Below, one piece after another: positions 54,330-62,375 of a stretch of DNA of 64,000 nt. The translations under genes were made by a program, and so were the position numbers. Numbering within the stretch: position 1 is the stretch's first letter; each line of letters opens with the position of its first letter. Source of the stretch: Acidaminobacter hydrogenoformans DSM 2784. Its GTDB lineage: Bacteria; Bacillota; Clostridia; Peptostreptococcales; Acidaminobacteraceae. The notes beneath the pieces were generated by a model. The model worked only from the letters and a program-made list of their open reading frames with translations. It was not told the origin of the DNA and did no database searches. Location of the stretch: assembly GCF_900103005.1 (NCBI RefSeq), contig NZ_FMWL01000004.1, positions 154,936 to 218,935 on the forward strand, given 5' to 3'.

Positions 54330-55811
54330 TTGGACCAAAAATTGTTGATTTATGCAGCGCAAAATATTTTGCGGGAAATTGAGGAAGGCATTCACATTGT
54401 TAACCGTGAGGGTGTCACCGTGGCGTACAACGAAGCTATGGAAAAAATTGAGGGGTTGTCAGCGGAAACGGTCATAGGGCGGCATTTGCTGGAGGTTTTT
54501 CCGAACTGGACTCAAGAGAACAGCACGCTGCTGATGGCAATGTCTCACCGAAAACCAGTGCAGCAGAAGATGCAGAGCTATCTGAACCTGAAGGGGAAGC
54601 GGATCACCACGGTGAATACGACTTTTCCAATTTTCGATGGGGAAGAGATGATTGGGGCTGTGGAGATTTCGAAAAACTTTACGGATGTCACAAACATGTC
54701 CGAAAAGATCCTCGACCTTCAGGCTAAGCTGATAAATCCTGAAAAGTACAAGTTTCAGGTGCGCACGCATTTTACCTTTGATCATTTGATTGGGCGCAGT
54801 CCGTCATTTATGGAGGCGATTCGGATCGCCCGAAGGGCTGCGGACACGACTTCCAGCGTGTTGATCCACGGAGACACGGGAACCGGCAAGGAGCTGTTTG
54901 CCCAGAGTATCCATAGTGCCAGCGTGCGCTGGGACAAGCCGTTTATAGCTCAGAACTGCGCGGCAATCCCGGATACACTGCTGGAGAGTATTCTCTTTGG
55001 TTCGGTCAAAGGGAGCTTTACCGGGGCGCTGGACCGGCCGGGGCTTTTCGAACAAGCCAATGGCGGCACGCTTTTTCTCGACGAGATCAACTCCATGAGT
55101 GAGGAACTGCAGGCCAAGCTGCTGCGGGTACTTCAGGAAAGCTATGTCCGCAGGGTGGGTGGTCAAAGTGACGTTAAAATCAACGTCAGGATCATTGCGG
55201 CCACGAATGAGGATCCATTTGAGCTGATGCAGTCCGGCAAGTTCAGGAAGGATTTGTTTTACCGGTTGAATGTCATTTATATTAAGCTGCCGCTGCTTTA
55301 TGAACGGCAGGAGGATATTGGGCTGCTGGTGGATCATTTTATCCGACAGTATAATGAGAGTCTTGGAAAAGATGTGTGGATGCTTTCCGGTGAGGTGGCT
55401 CAGTGGTTCCGGGACTACATGTGGCCGGGCAACGTGCGGGAGCTGCAAAATTTTATTGAGTCCGCCATGAATATGGTGACGGATGAGCATGTCATTGGGC
55501 GAGAGCATTTGCCGTCCCATGTGGCGGAGCTTCTTCGGGGTCAGACCCGCGCGGAAGTTCGAGAAACAGATGCAGGGGGTCAGACCTCCTCGGATGTTGT
55601 CGAGGAAGATGCAGGGGGTCGGACCTGCGCAGTTCTTCAGCGTGGCGACGAGACCCTGAACGATTATTTGAAAAGCATTGAGCATGGGGAAATCGAAGCT
55701 GCAATGGTTCATTTTGAAGGGAATATTTCGAAGGCGGCGCAGAGTTTGGGGCTTTCGAGGCAGAATTTACAATACAAATTGAAGCAATTATCAGAGCGTA
55801 TGGTGGAATAG
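54330..55811 (+). CDS. RocR-like sigma54-dependent activator (PAS-AAA-Fis)
   Basis: 493 residues from TTG 54330. PAS domain (about 10-120), then the AAA+ domain with Walker A GDTGTGKE near 181, GSFTGA (the sigma54-contact loop, A to S variant of GAFTGA) near 231, and Walker B FLDEI. The C-terminal Fis helix-turn-helix is GNISKAAQSLGLSRQNLQYK. The architecture matches RocR, the arginine/ornithine activator of Bacillus. The spacer between AAA and Fis parts contains three motif units (55536-55625) in frame. The sigma54 promoter of ord lies 430 bp downstream, so this is its likely activator. Confidence 0.9.
   Translation: MDQKLLIYAAQNILREIEEGIHIVNREGVTVAYNEAMEKIEGLSAETVIGRHLLEVFPNWTQENSTLLMAMSHRKPVQQKMQSYLNLKGKRITTVNTTFPIFDGEEMIGAVEISKNFTDVTNMSEKILDLQAKLINPEKYKFQVRTHFTFDHLIGRSPSFMEAIRIARRAADTTSSVLIHGDTGTGKELFAQSIHSASVRWDKPFIAQNCAAIPDTLLESILFGSVKGSFTGALDRPGLFEQANGGTLFLDEINSMSEELQAKLLRVLQESYVRRVGGQSDVKINVRIIAATNEDPFELMQSGKFRKDLFYRLNVIYIKLPLLYERQEDIGLLVDHFIRQYNESLGKDVWMLSGEVAQWFRDYMWPGNVRELQNFIESAMNMVTDEHVIGREHLPSHVAELLRGQTRAEVRETDAGGQTSSDVVEEDAGGRTCAVLQRGDETLNDYLKSIEHGEIEAAMVHFEGNISKAAQSLGLSRQNLQYKLKQLSERMVE
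55536..55625. repeat. three tandem in-frame motif units inside the activator gene
   Basis: GGTCAGACC at 55539 and 55578 and GGTCGGACC near 55617 are spaced 39 bp apart, i.e. 13 codons. They encode GQTRAEVRETDAG, GQTSSDVVEEDAG and GRTCAVLQ in the interdomain linker. Confidence 0.9.
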
Positions 55812-55858
55812 TCCCAATCCTCCGGAGCTTCGCAGCGGGGGACAGGGACTTACAAGAG

Positions 55859-55905
55859 AAAAAGCAAAATATTTTGCGCTATTACCGCAAAATATTTTGC
55901 TTTTT
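55859..55905. promoter_or_regulatory. twin palindrome, likely enhancer of the ornithine operon
   Basis: GCAAAATATTTTGC, itself a perfect palindrome, occurs at 55864-55877 and 55887-55900. Together with flanking A and T runs they form a 20-bp inverted repeat with a 7-nt loop. It is about 340 bp upstream of the sigma54 promoter, as for an activator-binding UAS, and its TGCAAAA-type arms resemble what I recall of RocR sites. It might also stop transcription of the activator gene. Confidence 0.65.
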
Positions 55906-56175
55906 TCGTTGTTTAAAATGATTTGATTATAACATACTCAAAAAATATCATTAATGTCTGAAAATTATGAATAGTTATGCTCTTTTTAGAGAATTTTAAT
56001 ATAAAAAAACAATTAATTTTGACTATATATTCAATATTGGCAAGAAAATCGGGTAAGGGAAATAAGGAATGTGAAAAAATGCAGCATTACCTTCATTAAT
56101 TGTGGTTATAATGAGGCTTTGAGTGCGCTTTGCATAATTTGATTCATTGTGTGGCGGTTGAGTGTGGGATGAAGG

Positions 56176-56185
56176 GACCATCGGC
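56176..56185. repeat. single copy of GACCATCGGC
   Basis: One right-arm copy followed by AGAAATTTTTTG, between the enhancer and the sigma54 promoter. No left arm is seen. Confidence 0.5.
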
Positions 56186-56240
56186 AGAAATTTTTTGTTT
56201 TTTGGAAATCGACTCGAATTTTAACATAACATAAGCTTTT

Positions 56241-56255
56241 TGGCACGAAGCTTGC
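56241..56255 (+). promoter_or_regulatory. sigma54 (-24/-12) promoter of ord
   Basis: TGGCAC-GAAGC-TTGC is a perfect match to the TGGCAC-N5-TTGC consensus. Transcription would start near 56267, about 45 nt before the ord ATG at 56313. Confidence 0.93.
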
Positions 56256-56312
56256 TTATATAATTGGCAAGACCCACGAGCGTTGGGTAAATTTTCGGAG
56301 GTGGCAATTATA

Positions 56313-57362
56313 ATGGAAAGAGCAAATGTTAAAGTAGCAATCTGGGGCTTCGGTGCAATGGGCAGCGGTATGGCAAGAATGATTCTCAAGAAAAAAGGCA
56401 TTGAGATCGTCGCTGTAGTCGACCGCAATGCAGCACGTGTTGGCAAAGACATGTACGAAGTTCTGGGCGTCGAGCGCGGCGACCGTAAGCCTGTCATCAT
56501 CAGCAATGATTTTGACGCGACGATCACTGAAAAGTGCTGCGACGTCATCATGACGGCTACTGATTCCTATACAAAAGAGGCGTTCCCAAGACTCAAGGCT
56601 TGCCTCGAAAAGAAAATCAACGTCATCTCCACTGCTGAAGAAATGGCTTACCCGCAGGCGCAAAGCCCTGAGCTCGCAGCTGAGCTCGACCGCATTGCTA
56701 AGGAAAACGGCGTTTCCATCCTCGGCACAGGCATCAACCCAGGTCTTATGATGGACCTTCTCGTCGTCTGTATGACAGGGTGCATGGAAGATGTTGAGAG
56801 CATTGTCGCAAAGCGCGTCAACAGCCTTTCTCCATTTGGTCCTGCCGTTATGCATGAGCAAGGCGTCGGCATCACGGTTGAAGCCTTCGATAAGGGCCTC
56901 CAGGACGGTACACTCGCTGGTCACGTAGGCTTTTCAGAGTCCATTCATATGATCGCTGACGCGATTGGCTGGAAGGTCGACAAGTTCGAGCAGCAAATGA
57001 GCCCAATCGTTACACAAGTGGACAGAAAGTCTCCTTACGGCTTTGCAGCTGCTGGCGACGTTGCTGGTGTCAACATGACTGGCCAGGGCCATGTCGATGG
57101 CGAAGCGAAAATCCTCATGTATCACCCACAGCAAATTGAACCTGAAATGGTTGGCGTTCAGACGGGCGACTACATCACCATCAAAGGCTCACCGGCGATC
57201 AACATGGCGAACACGCCTGAGGTAGAGGGCGGCATTGGCACTTACGCTATGTGCGTCAACATGATCCCTCACGTCATCAACGCGGCGCCGGGCCTTCAAA
57301 CCATGATTGACCTTCCAGTGCCACGCGCGATCATGGGCGATTTCAGAGATTTTATTAAGTAG
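56313..57362 (+). CDS. ord: 2,4-diaminopentanoate dehydrogenase
   Basis: 349 residues from ATG 56313; GGAGG at 56297-56301 precedes it, while an in-frame TTG at 56283 has no such site. The Rossmann motif is VAIWGFGAMGSGMA at residues 6-19. The sequence resembles dihydrodipicolinate-reductase-like Ord of Clostridium sticklandii, which oxidatively deaminates (2R,4S)-2,4-diaminopentanoate to 2-amino-4-oxopentanoate with NAD(P)+. It heads the ornithine gene cluster and is placed under the sigma54 promoter. Confidence 0.93.
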   Translation: MERANVKVAIWGFGAMGSGMARMILKKKGIEIVAVVDRNAARVGKDMYEVLGVERGDRKPVIISNDFDATITEKCCDVIMTATDSYTKEAFPRLKACLEKKINVISTAEEMAYPQAQSPELAAELDRIAKENGVSILGTGINPGLMMDLLVVCMTGCMEDVESIVAKRVNSLSPFGPAVMHEQGVGITVEAFDKGLQDGTLAGHVGFSESIHMIADAIGWKVDKFEQQMSPIVTQVDRKSPYGFAAAGDVAGVNMTGQGHVDGEAKILMYHPQQIEPEMVGVQTGDYITIKGSPAINMANTPEVEGGIGTYAMCVNMIPHVINAAPGLQTMIDLPVPRAIMGDFRDFIK

Positions 57363-57472
57363 TAAGCGTTTCTGCCGCGAAGGCGGTTCTTGGAAGTGCG
57401 CAAAGAAATCTTGAATATAAACTGCGTCTGGGGGCCTGCCAGTGTTTTGGTGGGCTGCGCCAGTGCAGTAAC

Positions 57473-57575
57473 TTTTTCCGCCGATGGTCATAAATCCACC
57501 AAAAATCACCAAGCCGCTTTTTCGAAGTGCTGGCGGGGTGGGGGTTGGGGGGATGGGGGACCATCGGCAGAAAAA
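57473..57575. repeat. long hairpin element with GCCGATGGTC/GACCATCGGC ends
   Basis: TTTTTC-C-GCCGATGGTC (57473-57489) and GACCATCGGC-A-GAAAAA (57559-57575) are inverted arms with one mismatch. The 69-nt interior is C-rich on the left and G-rich on the right, so further pairing is likely. It lies between ord and ortA. Confidence 0.85.
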
Positions 57576-57667
57576 TGTACTGGTGTTGAATTTAGAATTT
57601 TGGGGATCAGGGCATAGTTGAGGATCTCCAGTTCACTGAGGTTGAGATGAAAAGGATGGTGTTCACT

Positions 57668-57976
57668 ATGGCAGCGAAAAAAGGGGATTGGGTGCGCGTC
57701 CACGATACAGTGTTGACGCCGGCGCAGCGTGCGCCGCAGGTGCCTGATGATACGAAGGCCGTGCCGCTTGAGCTTTGGGTCAAGGGGATTGCGGAGAGCG
57801 ACGCGGAGATTGGCGAAACGGTTGAGGTCGTGACGCTGACTGGAAGGAAGGTTTCCGGTGAGCTGGTCGAGGTGTTCCCGACCTATTCCCATTCATTTGG
57901 GGATTATGTGCCGGAGCTTCATGTGATTTCATGCCAGCTTCGAAGCATTTTGTTCGGAGGTGACGATAATGAGTAA
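57668..57976 (+). CDS. ortA: 2-amino-4-oxopentanoate thiolase, alpha subunit
   Basis: 102 residues from ATG 57668 (AAGGATGG upstream); an in-frame ATG at 57647 would add 7 residues. Segments GDWVRVHDTVLTPAQRAP and LELWVKGIAE..GETVEVVTLTGRKVSGEL match the small OrtA subunit. With OrtB it splits 2-amino-4-oxopentanoate with CoA into acetyl-CoA and D-alanine. The 3' end overlaps the ortB start by 8 bp. Confidence 0.92.
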   Translation: MAAKKGDWVRVHDTVLTPAQRAPQVPDDTKAVPLELWVKGIAESDAEIGETVEVVTLTGRKVSGELVEVFPTYSHSFGDYVPELHVISCQLRSILFGGDDNE

Positions 57977-59411
57977 TGCAGTAAGTAATCCAGCGATTGT
58001 GGACAATTCGTATGAGGCGGTCATGAGCCGTCGCAATGAAATTATGAAAAAAGCGGTCGGCATTGACTACGCGGATTTTGAGAGCGGCGCGATCGCGTTT
58101 GACTACGAAAAAATGATGAAGGAAACCGGCTATACCCTCGAGGAGATTCAGAAGATCCAGAGTCAAACGAGTGTTGGGAATACGCCGATTTTTGAACTTA
58201 AAAATATAACGGCGCTCGCCAGGAAGTATGCGGCGCCGGGCAAGGGTGCAAGGATTTTTGTCAAGGATGAGGCAGGGAATCCGTCTGGCAGCTTTAAAGA
58301 GCGCAGGGCAGCAACGGCGGTTTATCACGCGAAGCGACTTGGCTACAAGGGCGTCATTGCGGCGACCAGCGGAAACTATGGCGCGGCGGTGGCTTCGCAG
58401 GCAGCTATGCAGGGCTTGAAGTGTATTGTGGTTCAGGAGTGCTTCGATTCCAGAGGCGTGGGTCAGCCGGAGATCGTCGAGAAGGCCCGTAAGTGCGAGG
58501 CCCATGGGGCTGAGGTCGTTCAGCTTTCCGTTGGACCGGAGCTGTTTTACACGTTCCTGAGACTGCTGGAAGAAACGGGTTACTTTAACGCTTCTTTGTA
58601 TACGCCATTCGGTATTGCGGGTGTTGAAACCCTTGGCTATGAGCTCATCATGCAGATGCGCGAGCGCGTAGGCAAAGACCCGGATGTGGTCATTGCCACG
58701 AATGCTGGCGGCGGCAACCTGACGGGGACGGCGCGGGGCCTGATTAAGGCTGGGGCGGTCAATACAAAGGTCGTAGCGGCGAGTGTCAACCTTGCTGGGC
58801 TGCACATGGCGAGTGACACCATGTTCAACAAGAAATCCTTCACAACGGGGCACACGGGCTTTGGCGTTCCGTTCTCGACCTGGCCGGACCGTTCTGACGT
58901 ACCGCGTTCCGCAGCGCGTCCGCTTCGCTACATGGACCGTTATTTGCTGGTCAATCAGGGCGAGGTGTTCTACATCACGGAAGCCATGGCGCAAATTGAA
59001 GGTCTTGAGCGTGGTCCGGCGGGGAATACGGCCCTTGCGGCAGCGTTCTCGCTGGCTCAGGAGATGGATCAGGATCAAATTATTGTGGTTCAGGAGACGG
59101 AGTACACGGGCGCGGGCAAGCATCATGCGTCGCAGCTTTCTTTTGCTCGGAACAACGGCATTGAGATTGTTTTTGGTGAGCCTAAGACAGAGGTCGCTGG
59201 GAAGACGATTGTAATTCCTGAGAACCCTGGCATGATTAAGGCAGTGGATATGGATATGACAAAGCTTCGTAAGTCTTTGATCAAGAATGCGATTGCCAAT
59301 AATAAAATTGAAAAGCTTGAAGGCGTCAGTGATGCTGACGTGGCGTTCCTCGCGGCTGAGACCAAGACGGATGAGGCATTTGTCCGGACGGCACTGAAGG
59401 AATTGTTTTAG
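57969..59411 (+). CDS. ortB: 2-amino-4-oxopentanoate thiolase, beta (PLP) subunit
   Basis: 480 residues. A fold type II PLP enzyme resembling threonine synthase: the PLP lysine is in NPSGSFKERRA near residue 106, and the phosphate loop in NAGGGNLTG near 249. GGAG lies before ATG 57969, and the frame overlaps ortA. It forms the catalytic subunit of the thiolase that ends ornithine breakdown with acetyl-CoA and alanine. Confidence 0.94.
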   Translation: MSNAVSNPAIVDNSYEAVMSRRNEIMKKAVGIDYADFESGAIAFDYEKMMKETGYTLEEIQKIQSQTSVGNTPIFELKNITALARKYAAPGKGARIFVKDEAGNPSGSFKERRAATAVYHAKRLGYKGVIAATSGNYGAAVASQAAMQGLKCIVVQECFDSRGVGQPEIVEKARKCEAHGAEVVQLSVGPELFYTFLRLLEETGYFNASLYTPFGIAGVETLGYELIMQMRERVGKDPDVVIATNAGGGNLTGTARGLIKAGAVNTKVVAASVNLAGLHMASDTMFNKKSFTTGHTGFGVPFSTWPDRSDVPRSAARPLRYMDRYLLVNQGEVFYITEAMAQIEGLERGPAGNTALAAAFSLAQEMDQDQIIVVQETEYTGAGKHHASQLSFARNNGIEIVFGEPKTEVAGKTIVIPENPGMIKAVDMDMTKLRKSLIKNAIANNKIEKLEGVSDADVAFLAAETKTDEAFVRTALKELF

Positions 59412-59424
59412 GAAAAAATGTGAA

Positions 59425-59531
59425 TGGGGTCGGACCCGCCAAAAATCTGACGGGGTCGGGCCTAAAAAAATAGACTGTCGGGGTCAGACCCGCAAAAATG
59501 GTGTTGGCTCCACAAAACGGGGTCAGACCCG
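59425..59531. repeat. four GGGGTCAGACC-type copies between ortB and oraS
   Basis: GGTCGGACC near 59428, GGTCGGGCC near 59455, and exact GGTCAGACC at 59482 and 59521. Three are followed by CGC(C/G)AAAA, the longer form of the motif. They fill the whole gap between two genes of one pathway. Confidence 0.9.
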
Positions 59532-59564
59532 CGAAAATCCCACAAAATTAAGAGGAGGTTTCAA

Positions 59565-59942
59565 ATGAAAGGTTCTGAAAGAAGAGCAGATGATTTCGAA
59601 GCAAGACGCGAGCATCTAAAAAACATGAGCGACGAGCAACTAAAGGATTATTTTTGGCAGTTGACAGAAAAGGTGGTTGATCCGCTTCTGGAGCTGGCAC
59701 GCACACATACAACGCCTTCTGTCGAAAGATCTGTACTGCTTCGCATGGGCTTCTCCAGCCTCGAAGCTAAGCCGATTGTTGAGGGCGCCATCGACCGCGG
59801 CCTGATTGGCCATGGTACGGGCAACGTCGTCTACCGCATTGCCAAAGAAAAAAATGTTTCTGTACGCGAAGCTGGCCTTGCCTTGGTAGAAGGCAAGTAC
59901 TGGGACGACGCTGTAGCAATTTTTAAAGGGGGTAAACGATAA
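59565..59942 (+). CDS. oraS: D-ornithine 4,5-aminomutase, small subunit
   Basis: 125 residues, the usual size. AGGAGG lies before the ATG. The helical sequence SDEQLKDYFWQLTEKVVDPLLELA, seen as LKDYFWQLTEKVVDPLLE, is typical. OraS pairs with OraE to move the terminal amino group of D-ornithine to carbon 4. Its stop overlaps the oraE start (TAATG), so the two subunits are made together. Confidence 0.94.
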   Translation: MKGSERRADDFEARREHLKNMSDEQLKDYFWQLTEKVVDPLLELARTHTTPSVERSVLLRMGFSSLEAKPIVEGAIDRGLIGHGTGNVVYRIAKEKNVSVREAGLALVEGKYWDDAVAIFKGGKR

Positions 59943-62149
59943 TGACGACTCAATACACTGACAAACTTGATATCCGCGCCATTATCAGCGACCTTGAAAG
60001 CTACGCGCCAAAGCGTCGCGGCTGGACTTGGAGAAAGCCTGCACCAGGCCTGAAGCTTGGACCATTTGAATTCTCAGACTGCAGTGAGCCGCTCGAAAAC
60101 GGCATAGGTATTCCTTGCGACATTCAATACTTTGGAAACCTCGATCCCCAGCCCCTCAACACGATCACCACAGAGATCGCGTCCGGCCGTTTTGAGGACG
60201 ACATCCGCCGCATGCGCATGGCAGCATGGCATGGCGCTGACCACATCATGGTTATCAGAACCGCTGGCCAGTCCCACTTTGACGGCTTGATTGAAGGCTC
60301 CCCACAGGGCATTGGCGGCATTCCAATTACGAGAAAGCAAGTCAGAGCCCACAGAAAAGCCCTCGATATTATTGAGGAAGAAGTTGGCAGACCGATCAAT
60401 TACCATTCTTACGTTTCAGGCGTCGCAGGTCCGGATGTTGCTGTCATGTTCGCCGAGGAAGGCGTTAACGGCGCCCACCAGGACCCGCAGTACAACGTCC
60501 TTTACAGAAACGTCAACATGGTTCGTTCCTTCATCGATGCCGCTGAGTCCAAGGCACTCATGGCGTGGGCGGATATGGCCCAGATTGACGGCGCCCACAA
60601 TGCCAATGCGACGGCGCGCGAGGCCTGGAAAGTCATGCCGGAGCTCATTGTCCAGCACGCAATCAACTCAAAATATTCGGAAAAGGTCGGGATGAAGCGG
60701 GAAAATATTTGTTTGTCGACGGTGCCACCATCGGCAAGCCCTGCACCTGCACTTAAATTTGACCTGCCATACGCGGTTGCGCTTCGTGACTTCTTCGAAG
60801 GCTACAGGATGCGCGCCCAGATGAACACGAAGTACATCACATCCTCCTCGAGGGAAGCGACGGTCACACACGTCCTCAACATGATGATTTCCAAGCTCAC
60901 CAGCGCGGACATCCAGTCCACGATCACGCCGGACGAGGGCAGAAACGTGCCTTGGCACGTGTATAACATTGAGGCGTGCGATACGGCGAAGCAGACGTTC
61001 GTGGGCATGGACGCGCTCATGGAAATGGTCGAGCTTAAAAAAGAGGGCTTCCTGCGGGAGACCGCTCGTGAGCTGAAAGAGCGCGCGGTGCTTTACATGG
61101 AGGAAATCCTTGAGGTTGGCGGCTATTTTGAGGCGGTCGAAAAGGGCTTCTTCGTTGACTCGGCAAAATATCCTGAGCGTAACGGTGACGGCATTGCCCG
61201 CAAAATCGACGGCGGCGTGGGCGCAGGCGCGGTGTTCAAGCGCGAGGACGACTACATGGCGCCGGTTACGGCGCACTATGGCTACAATAATGTGGCTCAG
61301 TACGGCGAGGCGTTTGCGGCGGATCCGGCGAAGCTGATTGACGGGTGTACGCTGGAAGATCGCTCCAAGATTGTTTATATCAACGAGCTCGACGAGAACG
61401 ATAACGTTGAGAAGCGCATTGAAGAAGTGGCGAAGTATTATGACACCAATGTCATCAAACCTGAAGTACAATGGCTTGCCGATGGTGTCGTGACCATCGA
61501 CCTCTTCCTCCCAACCTCCAAGCGCAAAGCAGAATTCGCGGCGATTGAATTCGCGAAGAAGATGAACCTCACAGACGTGGAGGTCATCCACCTTGAGATC
61601 ATGCATCCAGCGGAAGGCACACGGGTTCAGGTCAAGGGTGTCGTAGGCTTTGAGATCGACCTCGATAAGCTGGAGATTCCTGCTGAGCCTGAGATCCTGA
61701 CAGATGAAGAAATCCGTGCGATTGTTGATGAAAAGCCGATGCTCCTTGTCGCTGCAACGGTCGGCGAAGATGAGCACTCTGTTGGCATGCGCGAGATCAT
61801 TGACATCAAGCACGGTGGGATTGAGAAGTACGGCATAGAGGTCGAGTACCTCGGTACTTCCGTACCGGTCGAGAAGCTTGTGGATGCGGCGATCGAGCTG
61901 AACGCTGATGGCATCCTCGCGTCAACGATCATCTCACACGACGACATTCACTACAAGAACATGAAGAAGCTCCACGAGTACGCAATCGAGAAGGGCGTGC
62001 GCGACAAGCTTTGCCTCGCGGCAGGCGGCACGCAGGTTACGCCAGAGATCGCGCGTAAGAACGGCATGGACGAGGGCTTCGGCCGTGGCACGAAAGGTGT
62101 CCACCTGGCGACGTTCCTTGTGAAGTGCAGGGAAGAGAAGCAGAAATAG
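59942..62149 (+). CDS. oraE: D-ornithine 4,5-aminomutase, large subunit (B12/PLP)
   Basis: 735 residues, full length. The cobalamin-binding DxHxxG motif is DEHSVG near residue 610-615, in the C-terminal Rossmann-like domain; the N-terminal part is the PLP-binding barrel. It uses adenosylcobalamin and PLP to convert D-ornithine to (2R,4S)-2,4-diaminopentanoate, the substrate of Ord. The adenosyltransferase at 12842 could provide the cofactor. A hairpin at 62165 follows the gene. No ornithine racemase is in the window. Confidence 0.96.
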   Translation: MTTQYTDKLDIRAIISDLESYAPKRRGWTWRKPAPGLKLGPFEFSDCSEPLENGIGIPCDIQYFGNLDPQPLNTITTEIASGRFEDDIRRMRMAAWHGADHIMVIRTAGQSHFDGLIEGSPQGIGGIPITRKQVRAHRKALDIIEEEVGRPINYHSYVSGVAGPDVAVMFAEEGVNGAHQDPQYNVLYRNVNMVRSFIDAAESKALMAWADMAQIDGAHNANATAREAWKVMPELIVQHAINSKYSEKVGMKRENICLSTVPPSASPAPALKFDLPYAVALRDFFEGYRMRAQMNTKYITSSSREATVTHVLNMMISKLTSADIQSTITPDEGRNVPWHVYNIEACDTAKQTFVGMDALMEMVELKKEGFLRETARELKERAVLYMEEILEVGGYFEAVEKGFFVDSAKYPERNGDGIARKIDGGVGAGAVFKREDDYMAPVTAHYGYNNVAQYGEAFAADPAKLIDGCTLEDRSKIVYINELDENDNVEKRIEEVAKYYDTNVIKPEVQWLADGVVTIDLFLPTSKRKAEFAAIEFAKKMNLTDVEVIHLEIMHPAEGTRVQVKGVVGFEIDLDKLEIPAEPEILTDEEIRAIVDEKPMLLVAATVGEDEHSVGMREIIDIKHGGIEKYGIEVEYLGTSVPVEKLVDAAIELNADGILASTIISHDDIHYKNMKKLHEYAIEKGVRDKLCLAAGGTQVTPEIARKNGMDEGFGRGTKGVHLATFLVKCREEKQK

Positions 62150-62164
62150 GGATTTAAGATGAGT

Positions 62165-62244
62165 ACAGCGGGGGTCAGACCCAGGCAGCCGGTACTGGTG
62201 TGTGGACACGGTGCTTTGGTTTTCGCAGGTCTGACCCCCGCTGT
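62165..62244. repeat. inverted pair of the GGGGTCAGACC motif, probable terminator hairpin
   Basis: ACAGCGGGGGTCAGACC (62165-62181) and GGTCTGACCCCCGCTGT (62228-62244) are perfect 17-bp inverted arms around 46 nt, followed by TAATTTTGTT. Placed 15 bp after oraE, it may end that transcript. Confidence 0.85.
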
Positions 62245-62309
62245 TAATTTTGTTAATAATGAAAATACAAAATTGAAAAATAGTTGTAGGCTTTAAATTG
62301 CCTATAGGT

Positions 62310-62315
62310 TATAAT
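62310..62315 (+). promoter_or_regulatory. possible -10 box of the MutL/GlmL-like gene
   Basis: A perfect TATAAT 60 bp before the gene in an AT-rich stretch; a TTGTAG at 62284 is 20 bp upstream, a poor spacing. A further GGTCTGACC copy (62341-62349) lies between it and the gene. Confidence 0.4.
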
Positions 62316-62375
62316 CTGTTTATGTGACTTGTTAAAAGCGGGTCTGACCCCCAATGTTGTAAAGGCGGGATAATT

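Noticed and set aside
57780..59126. Minus-strand reading frame of 448 codons
   Set aside because: It is opposite ortA/ortB, rich in Arg and His as expected for an antisense shadow, and resembles no family.
60668..61813. Minus-strand reading frame of 381 codons
   Set aside because: It is opposite oraE, which is clearly coding; no start signal is seen.
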